From positions 18,715,640-18,779,639 of the forward strand of contig NC_079384.1 of NCBI RefSeq assembly GCF_021018895.1: 64,000 bases of DNA, written 5' to 3'. The notes under the pieces are model-generated. The model was not told where the DNA came from and made no database searches. It was given only the letters and a program-made list of their open reading frames with translations. The stretch's first letter is position 1, and each line of letters begins with the position of its first letter. Source of the DNA: Seriola aureovittata (lineage: Eukaryota; Chordata; Actinopteri; Carangiformes; Carangidae). A program made the position numbers and the translations under genes. This document shows, piece after piece, positions 48,697 to 60,600 of this stretch.

Positions 48697-51600
48697 ATGG
48701 AGGAAGGAGCAGGAAACCTTGGCGGTGCCCCTGGACCCCGGGTGGAAAACAAGAAGAGGGAGGATGTTGCGACCAAAAGACCCCGGCGACAAAATAAGGT
48801 AGACATTTCAGGGTTTTAGACAATGTTTTAACAACATTTAAAACACTCTCACATAATCTAAAAGCAGATATGTGGTCCTCATTTAGATATTGCACCAGGA
48901 GCAAGAACCAGGCAGTCCCAGCAGGAAAGTTCAAGACAAAGAGAAGACGAAGACGAGACACCGAAGAAGAAAAAAGAGCTCAAACACTAAAGGAGGTGCA
49001 GAAAAAGACAAGACCGTGCAACATGTGGATCCACAAGCTGAAGACTACTTGCCAAAAGGAGAAAGCAGTGGAGGACGGCACCAGCAAAAAGCCAAGATGG
49101 TGGGGGCTCAGACTCAGACAAGGAGATGTAAAGGCACACACAAAGTTACACAAACTCCAGTTGTTACGCAGAGCAACAAGGAAACACAGACAGACGTCAC
49201 TGTGCCACAACAAGACGACACAAACAATGAACAGACTCAACCTGGAACCAGCCACGCTGCAGAGACACAGACAGAACCAGACGAACACACATCTCAACCC
49301 ACAGCGCAAGGTGACAGCGCCGCTCAGACTCCTTTAAGAAAACATGAAAATCCAGACACAGAGGGAGCAGCGTCAGATTCAGCCAAGGAGCAAAAAACAG
49401 AGATCGAATCCAAATCTAAAGAGGAGAATCCCTCTGCAGGGGTCTCAGGTGATCCCACAGAGTCTCAAATCCAAAAAGGTGCTGAACCATTGTCTTATGC
49501 CAAAGCTGTGTCCGGAGAGGGGAAGAGTGAGAAACAGTCCAACGTGGCAGCACGAGATAAAACCACAAAAACATCCCAGAGCACACGGTAAGAGCAAGAC
49601 TGATATTAACAGGTGGCTCACCTGTGGTTGAGCCTGTGACTGTAAACATGTCTGTTCCTCTCTCCACAGTGATCGAAGCCCAGTGAGGCCTCCACCTGGA
49701 GCTCCCATGTTCACCTTTCACATCTACGCTGTGCTGGACAAAAAGTTTAGATTCAACCAAGAACATGACACGCTTGTTCTGTTTCATGGGGAGAGAGAGT
49801 ATTCACCTCTTAAAGTGACGCATTTTGCGTGAGTATGCGTTAATATATATTGCAGTCTTTGCAAGTATTTGGACAGAACTTGTTTTGTTATAATGACTCT
49901 GTACTCCAGTGCTTTAGATTTGAAATTTGAAGTTAAAGTTCTGCCTCTCAGCTTTAACTTGAGTGTTAACATTCACATCAGTCAGGAGTTCACGTGGCAA
50001 ACAAGCCAAACGTTCATCCAGGTTATCTAAGCCACTTTATGTGGAGTAAATGTTCAGACAGACAACAGCACTGTGGGAAAAACTGCACCCCCATGTTGGC
50101 TTAAAAGTTGTATTTCAAAGTGCATTTGTGAACACAAGATCAGTTTCGTATGGAAACTGGGAAATTTTAATGTAAATTTGAGCATCTGCGTTTCCATGGC
50201 AACTGGGCAAACCCCATTTGCTGATGAAGATTGTGTAATTTGTTTGAAAGCTACAAAACAGCTACTGATTGGACCGTGAGCTGTGATTATTTTGCTCCAA
50301 CAGTCCAAGGCCAGTAATTGTACGTATGTTGTCCATCTTTGTTTTTGCTTCCACAAAGAGTTAAACCTTTCTGTTCCAGGATCTCGGCAATTAACTTGAT
50401 AAGCATGATGTCAAGGTCACTGATTGGAATAACAACCAAAACTACAAAATATGACTCGAAAACAGAATTATACTTTAAATTGTCATATTTAATAATTGGT
50501 AAAAATCAATATCAATAATATTGAATATTGTGGTATTACCAGGCATATGCAATATTTATTAGCATTTTTTTTTGCAGTTTTACAGTCTGCAGTTATGCAC
50601 AGTGTCCGCCCTGCTACCAAGTCCGACCCTCATCTCACTGCTTTGCTTACTGTACATTGAACCTTGGCATGTAACAAATAAAACTTTGAACTGCTGTTTG
50701 CTGGCAGCAACTTGTACCTGAAACATACAATGCAACAATGTAATTAAATATAAAACAAAAAAAAACACCTGAAACATAAAATACAGCAATATAATTTCAT
50801 TTTAACCCCCAAGATATTAACATTTTGATATTGCACAAGTGTAAATGGTACCAGACAATGACAGCTAAGGATTTGTTACTAAGTCTCTGATCAGGTAGAG
50901 GTCTTCTTGTACTGACTTGACCTGACCAAAAACTTTAACTGTTTGGCTTTTAAAAAAAACTCCCTCATTGTCTTGACAGATACTTGTCCTGCAAATCCAA
51001 TGTGCTGAAATACAGACAAGAATCAAAAATTCCTACAACTATCTGGATTTTTTTCAGACAGCTGTGAGATTTTCAGCTTCAGTAAAAGTATCATTATAAC
51101 AAATGTTCAATGTTTTATGTTTAGTGGACTAAAACAGGAAGGCTATCTGGTAGAAGCAAGTCTGCCAATTGAAGAAAGAAACCTGCAGAGAGGACTCTGG
51201 TTGAGCTATAACTATGGTGTTAAACAAAGACAAAAGGAGATAATAGAAGTTGCCACAAGACATGTTCAAATTCCTCTGAACTCAAATATTAAAGGTAAGC
51301 GAACCATTTAGTTTCATTATGTCAACACTCCACTGTTGTTTTCAGTCTTTCCTATTAACTGATCACGTGCCTGCCTGCGTTTCTTCTAGAGCTTCACCTC
51401 TACGAAGGCTTCATCGGCCGTCAGGAGGTGCAGAGTTACTGGCAAACTGGTCTTCACATGGTCGGCTTGAAGAAGTCCAAAGGTGTGGAGATTTCAGACG
51501 CCTGGCAGGCCGCAGCGAGAACTCTGCTAGACAGAATCTTCCAGGAATGGTCTCCATCAGACAGACAGAGCACCGTGACCCTGGGTGATAACTTGGAGCA

Positions 51601-54600
51601 TTTTATGATGAGTCTTGGTTCTGCACATTCAAGGGTGGTTTACGCAGACAATTCACAACCTCCCATCATCAAGGTTGGTGCAACAGATGTGTATGATTCA
51701 AAGCATTGATGAAACATTACCCCCAATATTCAGCCAATAACCAAATGTTTTTTTTGTTTACAGACGTTGGACCTGATTTCAGAGAACTTGGTTCAGATCC
51801 TAAAAGGAGAGCCGAGGAGAAGTTCCCAGAAATATGCAGAAGCACCAGTCCTCTTGTTCTGGGCCTGTCTGTTTTCATGGTTACCAGAAAGCTTGAAATC
51901 AACCTTGGAGTGAAAGGCTGGGCTGAGCTATGTTCATTGGTTTCCTCAGGGGCCACAATGGACAAGAGTAACCTGGATGGGTTGCTCAGTTCTTTCCAAA
52001 ATCTACAATAGTAAGTTTTGCAAAAGCTTAAAACCAATGGGAGGTGGTGTGAAAAATCATTCTTTATATAGTGTTATAAGTCCCTTTTTCCAGACCTTTC
52101 AACTGCATTTGCTGGGTGTTAAGAACCTCAATTAAGGGCTTAAATGAGGGTTAATAAGATGTTAAGCTCAGAAAGTGATGTTAAATGTGCGGTGTGGTGA
52201 GGTTAGGTAAGTGTGAGGATCAGTGATGTGTGATGGTGTGAGGTAAAATGCTGGCTGCAGAGATCTGGATGAGTTGGGAGAGGTGTTTACCACACTGCCA
52301 AGAATATTCTACTGGAGAAATACTAAATATCTTTATTATATTTTCAATTAATGAATTTATTTGTTTGGCACATTTCAGTGTCAAAATGATCATAATCAAC
52401 CACCAAAACCCATCATGTAATTTGTGTGTAACTATAGAAAGGTCTCTATTTATCTGATGTATGATATGACCTTGTGTAACACTTCCTCACTCTGCCCCCC
52501 CCCCACCCCCCCCCCACCCCCACCCCCACCCCCCCCCCACCAGCACTGTGCTGGGGCTGATGAACCACTGCGCTAAGCTCATGGTGTCGGAGCTCGTCCT
52601 GCTCGTCCCTCTCCTCTTCAGACTCCGACAGGCGGGAGCTGACGCGACAAAAGTGGGTCCAACTGTAGAGGAAGAAAACTGGTCAGGACTTGAACATGTG
52701 CACTTCAGCAGGTTCAGAGAGTGGATACAGCCCCAGCCTGACAAGAGAAGGCGAGTCTTATCCCAAAGCCACCATAAACTTCCTCTTCCTGAAACCAGTG
52801 AGTCTGCAAAGATGTAACTCTTGTTTTTTTCCACAGGAGAATGATGAGTTTGATCGAGTCGCAGTTATCCATGGCTGAAGAGACGTCCCTACTTCTGATC
52901 AGCTGGTTGTCTCTTGTCGCGTTTGATGATCTTCCTGATTTCTCAGATCTGACGGGGATACCAGCAGAACACCTGATCCAGAGTCTGTTGTACAGGCTCC
53001 GCAAATGTGGCGACACAATGGATCAGAACAGAACACAGGAGATTGTAAAGGTGATAATATTGAACATTTAAAATCACATTGTCTTGTCTTTAAAATGAGC
53101 TTTTGTGACAGTCTTCGTCCTTTCTTCCTGCAGCATGCGGAAAAAACCTTGACTCATCTCCTGCTGAAGGTCGACAGAGAGAGGAACAGGTAAGGACCGG
53201 TGTGAAACAATCCTCAGATTCTGCTCATTGTCTGTGGCTCTGTGCTCGCTGCAGCTTCTGCTTTGCGTCCGCAGGATGATTGAATCCGGAAACATCCACC
53301 CAGCCTTCATGAGCAGCATCAGTGTGGCAAGGAAGACATGCGGCATTGCGCGACTTGTCTCGTGGCACCCGGCGGTCGTCCTGTCCTACCAGCTGGTGTT
53401 GAAACTGGCGGAGGGTTTGGACGCTGTGCTGAGAAACAAAGTAAGTAAAAAAGTCCAAAGACGTCACAACTCCTGTTTACAGAAGTACAGAAGAACTTTA
53501 TTTGATCGACACGTTTCGTACAAAACGTGTCGACCTAATCAAGTTCTTCTGTTTATTGCAAGTGTTGCTGGATGCTATGCTGAGAAAGAGAGGTAGTAAT
53601 CTCTTTATTATGAGCGTTAACTGCTTCAAAATTTCAATTGAATTCATTGTTTTGTGTCTCTTAGCCCAAAGACGAACAGTTTGAGCAGCAGTTATTGAAG
53701 GAGCTGCACGACATTCAGCAGAAAATCAGTGAATGGCGAGATGAGCTGCTGAAAAAACCCCTCCTGTCGCCGTCGAAAACGATCTCCTACACGAAGGAAA
53801 TCGAGGTATGTTGTCAGCTCATGGTCAATGTCAATCTAAAAAAGAAAAAGAGGAGTTTCAGCTGTTTTCACCCAGATATTATGAACCCAAACAGCCAAAG
53901 GTTGTGATTATGAACCAGAGTCCCCTTTGAAAAAGTCAAAATGTTTCATTTTTGAAACATAAGGTGATGATATTTATTTACTGTAACTGTGCAGGTGAGC
54001 GAGGTTTAACATAAACTGGCTCTAAATGTAATAATGCGTGTGTTGAATTATCAGATGTGGGATGCGCTGCTCAAGGTGGAATGCTCTATCGAAGAGGTTT
54101 CATCCCGCTGGACTCAGAGCCTGACAAAAGCCCTGAGGAAGAGGATTTCCCAGGTCAGTGACCTTTTCGTTTCTTCAGCAGCGTAGATTCTAACTGAGTT
54201 AAGGTAAATGATTTGATTTTACAGCACAATTCTGAGTTGTATTTTTTTTTGCAGTCAAGTGAGGAGAATAAAGTACTGGTGTGCTGCCACGAGGCAACTG
54301 TGGCTGCTATAAGGAAAAGCCACAGCGTTGTACAGGCCTGTTTCGATGAGCTGTGTCAGTCTGCGATCAAGACAGTCTGCCAGGTACAGTTCATCTTATT
54401 GACAATTTTTGATTCACGCGTCATATGATGGACTTGATTTTTCCATCCACAGTTGTACCCGGGGTCACAGGGGACCAAGTTGCCAGTGTGGTCTTCTCAG
54501 TCCAAAGACTTCTTTAGGCTTTCCCCACACACTCTCTCTACCTGATTCCTACAGTACACAGTTTAAGCCACATATAACCTTCTCCTGTACAGACACAGTC

Positions 54601-57600
54601 ATATTCACTTGTGCCTTGTGGCTGGAACAATTCATGACTTGCTATAAGATACATTGACAGCACTTTTCTCTTTCCCACGCCCACATATTCTGAAGAAGTT
54701 TGAAGTTTCAAGAGAAAATTTGCTGCATATTTTAGGAGCTCACCGACCTGTTGTTACTAGAGCTCCAGAGAGAATCCTGAGAGAGGAGATGGTTTTTGGT
54801 TCTTACAATCACAAATATATCTTCTTATGGATCAACACTTCGAATAAAACACAGGAGAAGTGCTAAACATGGAACCTTTAAGACCCAGTATCTGACATAG
54901 TGAATGCTCATGCTGCATACATGTATGTTTTTAGAGAGGGCAGGAGGGGGACCTGATGCGAAACCTCGGCCAGAAGGTGAAAGATATTCCTGCTGTCATC
55001 CTGTCTGCTGTTGTTGTTGAGTCAGCAGCACGATGGAAAGATGACACAGTGATCCAGCTGCTCCATCCACAGTCAGCCGTGAGCTTCCTGCTATTACACG
55101 GTACATCATTTCATCATTTATTTCATTCATTTATTTAGTATTCAAATTAATTTGTTATTTACTTCAGGTTGTATAATGGCCACAATGTTTGTTATTATCT
55201 CGCTGTAGGTGATTGGAAGTCGATCCAGGTGGATGACTCTGCAGGGCAGGTCGTCCACAGCTGCGTGGTCGCGGTTCAGTCTCTGGTGGAGTCTCTGCTT
55301 CAGGGACACGTGCCCCTCGGACACCTGCAGACCTGCCTGAAAAATAGAGAGCAGTTTAAGAGACTTTACCTACAGTGTACGAAAACTAACAGCCTTCCAT
55401 GATTACTTTATTAAATTTACCTCCAACAGAAGTAAACTGTATTAATTAATAAAAGCTGCTTCCTGTCTTTTACAGATAAGAGAAATACCAAATCTGAAAC
55501 GGTTCCTGTGGAAGCGGAGGCTGTTCTGACTCAGAGAGAGAAGGATTTGAACTCTTTCCTGCAGCGGAAACAGCAGGTGGACACACTGATAAAGATGATG
55601 GCAAAGGTTAAAGAAAACATCACAGGTGAGTTTCACTTGAAAAATAAAAAAGAAACCCAGCACTAACTTCAATTATCTATTTTCCAAAGAGTTTGTTCTG
55701 TATTTTGGCTTTTTGTGTTGTGTTCTCCAGTAACATGGTTCTATTCACCCAGCTCCTGAGATGTCGGCTCTTGAGGAGCAGCACAGTGCAGATCTCCAGA
55801 CTGTGAGCCTTAACAAACTGGTGCTGGTTCAGTCTTTTGATGCTGAGGGAAGGTTGAAGAAGGTTGAAGGTCCTCCTCAAGTCCGCTGGTATAACACCAG
55901 TATGAGTGCCTTGAAAATGTCCAGTGAGATGCACAAACTGCATCACAGCAACCTGATTCTATCCTCGTGGGTCAAGGCAGCGGCGTCTCTGGCATCAGCT
56001 AGGCGACCCTCCTCTGCTCCAGTTCCAATAACCCTGACGCAGGTCTGCGAAAACATCTGGGGCCCGCTGCTGGAGGAGTTCTTTCAGCTTGGTGTCAGCA
56101 TAGCAAACGCAAACATCACTATCGAGCAGCTTGATCGGGTTTTGGCGGAGTCAGGCGACCAGGGTGACGGGGAGCTCATGAAGAAGGAGCTGATTCTGAT
56201 GTCAGACATGTTTTCTGAGTCAAGACGGTTCAGACCTGAGAAGAACTGGGTGGAACTGAGACTCGATCAGATCCAGGAGTACTCGCAGCTCCATGAGGCG
56301 GCAGCTGCAGCCAGTGCAGTTCTGAAGATTGTTCAAAAAATGGAGCTTTCTGGGAACTTTACAGAAATTGACGCTCTGAGTCAACTGGTAATAGTCTTGA
56401 AATCTTACACGAAATTAAGTTATATTTAGTAATGGCCTGACCCAGTGGTTCTCAACCTTTTCAAATTAATTTTGGCCCACTTGAAAATTTCAAAAATGTT
56501 GGCAGCCCAAATACCACCACATAACAATACAGAGGCCAAATAATAAGCACATTTTATTTAAATGATAACGATCGAACATTCAGGACTGAACTAAAAGCAG
56601 GGGAAACTTTTTTCAAATTTTTCCTTTTTGTGGCACTGTCTCCTTTTAATTCTTCCTGTTGCCTACCAGCTGTCCACTTTGTTAGTCCAGGTTTAACTAC
56701 GGATGTAATCTTAGTATGCAATCAGACTGAGATAGCAAACAAGTATTCAGTGTGGTCCGGTTGGTGACGACCTTAATACGAGAAACAAAAAACAAGGACA
56801 AGGACAAGGACAACAAAAAGGAGTTTTTAAAAACATTTTTATGTTTTTAAAGATCATTTCAAAATATTTAAAAATTTATTTTATATTTTTATTCTTTTTT
56901 TTTTTTTAAATAATTACATCTTTTCACCAAAATTGTATTGGTGTGCAAATTGATTTGTCGGCCCATTTGCAGTACCTCCGCAGCCAACCAGTGGGCCCTG
57001 TCCCATAGGTTGCTTGCTAAGAAAATGAAAAGTGCCATTTTTTGGTCAAAACACTTCTAAAATTGCATAGCTCAGTTCATAATGATTTACTTTTTAAATT
57101 TGTCTAGCAGAAGCAAACTTTTTTCTCTTAAAGGTACTTTTATTTTTAAGAAGATGTATAATTCTTGAATTTTATGATGGACTATTTAACAGGAGGAGGA
57201 CAGCTTTAAGCAGAGAGTTCTGGGATCCCTCAGGCAAGACCTGTTTCAGGCCAAACAGCAACTGTCCACAGTCACCAAGCAGCACACTGTCTGTCTGGAA
57301 GAGTTTCTAGCGAGTCAAACTCTGGTCAGCTGGGTCAAAAACAACCTCAGAAGTAAGGCAAAAAATAAAATCTCCACATTATCTCCACATGATCCTGAAG
57401 AACAAGCCTGAATTCTTACTCTTCTGTCCCCTCAACAGATATGAGCGACGTGAAGGTTTATGTGGACTTGGCTTCCATATCTGCCGGAGAAAACGACAGA
57501 GAGATCGACCAGGTGGCCTGTTTCCACGACGCAGTGATGGGCTACGCTCCTCTGCTCTACTCCCTCTCCCCTCAGGCTGGCTTTGAGGAGTTCATGAAGT

Positions 57601-60600
57601 GTGCTCAGCAGGTGTGGGACACCCAGAGCAGAGATGAGAAGCTCCCAGACAAATTGGTATTTCCTTCTCTGTTATTTGCAGGCAGCACATAAAGCTGTTT
57701 TGCTGCAGCATTGTGACAATGATGTTTGTTTTTCAGAGAGAGTCTACTCGATTACTGAACTGGCTGAAAGACCTGAAGGAGACCCACGGCTCAGTGGAGC
57801 AGTCCTCTCTCTCCCTGGCTTCTTCTATTAATGCACATGGAGTGTATCACATAGGATGGTCTGATGAAAACACACATAGGGTAAGTGGACAATCTTCCAT
57901 TAAAAGATGTGTCAAAGAGAATGAGATATAGAGCTTCGCTGATTGAACTTCCTCTGATTTGCACTTGTTTGCAGAGATGTCTACAGAACATGGTGCAGGT
58001 CAGAGTGATGAAGGACAGAGAGGAGAAGAGCTACAGGCTGGAAGAGCTGCTGGAGCTACAGAACAAACTCATGCTCATGTCATCCAAAGGGGAGCACGGC
58101 AGAGAACAAGTCAACAGGTTCACAGAGGTCAGGGGCATTTATACAACATGATATTTGAATTTACAGCTGAACTTTCTGCAAAGTGTTGACCTGTGGACAG
58201 AGAGGTTATTTATTTATGTTCAAGCTGCAACAAAAAAAGCATCCAGAGTGGTCTGACACTGTTGTATAACAATGTTTATGCCTAAAATGCCTAAAGAAGC
58301 ACAGGATGTAGATTTTGTACCTGTATTGCCATCGTCATTCACTGTAGTACCATGTTGTTAGTCACAGGAGTGTGACTGAACAGAACAGAATCCAGTGTTC
58401 CAGTCTTAACATCTAATGACATAAAATTATGGTATTTTAGAGCTCCACTAATTGATGGTTGTACTCAGTTTTTACAGTTGTTTTGATCTGCCAAATGTTT
58501 CTCTTCAGTCTCGCAAAATGAAACTTCTGGCCCAGTGTACACACCATTTCCTCTGCCCCAGTCTGGCCCATATACTTTCACATCCGGGTAGATTCCGACT
58601 TTAATCTGACAGCCGGAAGATTGTGGGGTTTTTTTTGCCAGAATTGGTCCAGATGTGGAAGTAGCATCTGACAATCATGCTGTATAAGGGCCACACTTGG
58701 GCCGTGCAAAAAACCTATGAGTTAAAAAGCTCTGGCGATTTGGAATGGTATCTGAGTAATAAATATCTTTAAGTGTGAGTCACAATGACTGACACCTGTC
58801 TGCTCCTGTCCACTGTAGGTTTTTGAAGGCATTCAGAGACTTGGCACCATCCTTCTTCAGATGCAAGAATCTGGCAATATGCTCTTCAGGGAGTGGCATG
58901 CTGAGGTCCACTGCTGTCCACAACAGCAACCCTGCATCAAAATCACCTTCTTATCCCTGAAGGGTAAGGAGATGTCATACTACGGTGAGCTGAGCGAGCA
59001 GCTACAGAAGCTCGCTCACTCCATGGAAATCTGCCAAAGAGAATGGCGTTCCTTCATCAGTGAGATGCGCTCCAAGTTCAGCTTGCTGAACCATTACACC
59101 TCAGAGCAGTTGGTGTACCTGTGCTACTGGATTCACAAAGTGTGTCAACGTCAGGCGTCAGTTCCTCAACAGTTATGGCATCTGCTTTTTCCAATAAAGC
59201 CTCAGTGCACTCTAGTTGATGTCAGAGACGCTTACTGTAATGCAATAAGTGCGGTGTCAATGCATGCTGAACTGGAAGATGCTGATGATGAGTCTGATGA
59301 TGAAGATCAATATTGTAAACCTTATACAGAGTTAACACCAGCGTCACCAGGACACCCCGAAGAAACTCAGGATTTGATGCAGTTTTCTTCAGATGATGAA
59401 GATGATGGTGTCATGACATGTGATGATGATATTAGGAAGCATGATGAGGGCATTCTTGAAAACCTCTGGAGACTCTTCAAGGAACACATGTCACAATGCC
59501 TCAGTGAATACATGGACATCTCAACTCTGGCCCACTTCCTCTCATGCCTCTCTGAAACGAACCAGCAACACATGATCAGGAACCTACCCCCGATTCTCCA
59601 GGAGGGAAAGCCCAATCTTTTGCTTTGTCCCAGCGCAGAGGTTTTTACCACCACCCTGTCTTTTTACATGGCGAGTCCAGAGCAGCCTCTGCCCTCTGCT
59701 GATGAAGTTCTAGTCTGCAGAGAGGTGACCACAGAGGAGGAGGTGGAGATCTTTCTCCGCCGAGCTCTTGGTCAAGGCTCCAAGCAAAACTGTCAGAAGA
59801 TATATTCTCTTGTCAATCCTGGGCTGCTGGGATATGACGTTAGTGTGGCCTTGGGGGAGCTCTTCGAGGCCCTTGAGAGAAGTGCCAACCCACATTATCG
59901 TTTGGTAATAGTCAGTCCGGTTGTGCACCAGCACAGATACGTGCCATCTTTCTTCAGCAATGACAAAGTACAAGCTGGTGTGAGTCTGACAGCAACGACT
60001 GCCAGGAAATATCTGCATCACCACTTCACACAAAACACACTCCTGCAAAACCCTGTCGCACGGGTTTCTCCAGATCAACTGTCGGTCTGGATGGTGTCAT
60101 CTGTACGCCCTGCAGTTGGTAAGGATAATTTTAACATATATTACTTTGTCAACCCCTAGTGGTAATATCAATAAATGCAATAATTTGCTTGACAGAATGC
60201 ATCCTTTTTCTATCAATAGGGAAATCCCTTTATGTGGATCGTTTGTTCGAGAAGCTCCAGCAGAAATCTCCCGGAGCAAAACACCTCAGGATCAGACTCA
60301 TTGAGCCGTGTGTTGACATAGACTCCTTGATCAAGAACCTATCAGAGAAACTGGCATTCTTGAGAGAGCAGGACCCTGTACTCCTGCACATTGACACTGC
60401 TGGAGTAAGTATTCAAGCCTTTATCTCTGCAGATAGCTAGTGCTGGTGTTGGTTGTACTTGAAAGTCTGAATTCTTTGTCACATTTGATACTTGTCAGGT
60501 CCGTTCAGGCCTTGAGGAACTCCTGTTCCATCTGTTAGTCCTGGGCTGTTTGAGTGACAGCCACGGCATGCTGTGGAGAAGGAATGTAACTCACTTGATC

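Noticed and set aside
49344..49631. Second long plus-strand frame within rnf213 exon 2
   Set aside because: Low-complexity Lys/Gln-rich DNA stays open in several frames. Only the frame ending ...KTSQSTR joins the CBM20-like exon in phase.
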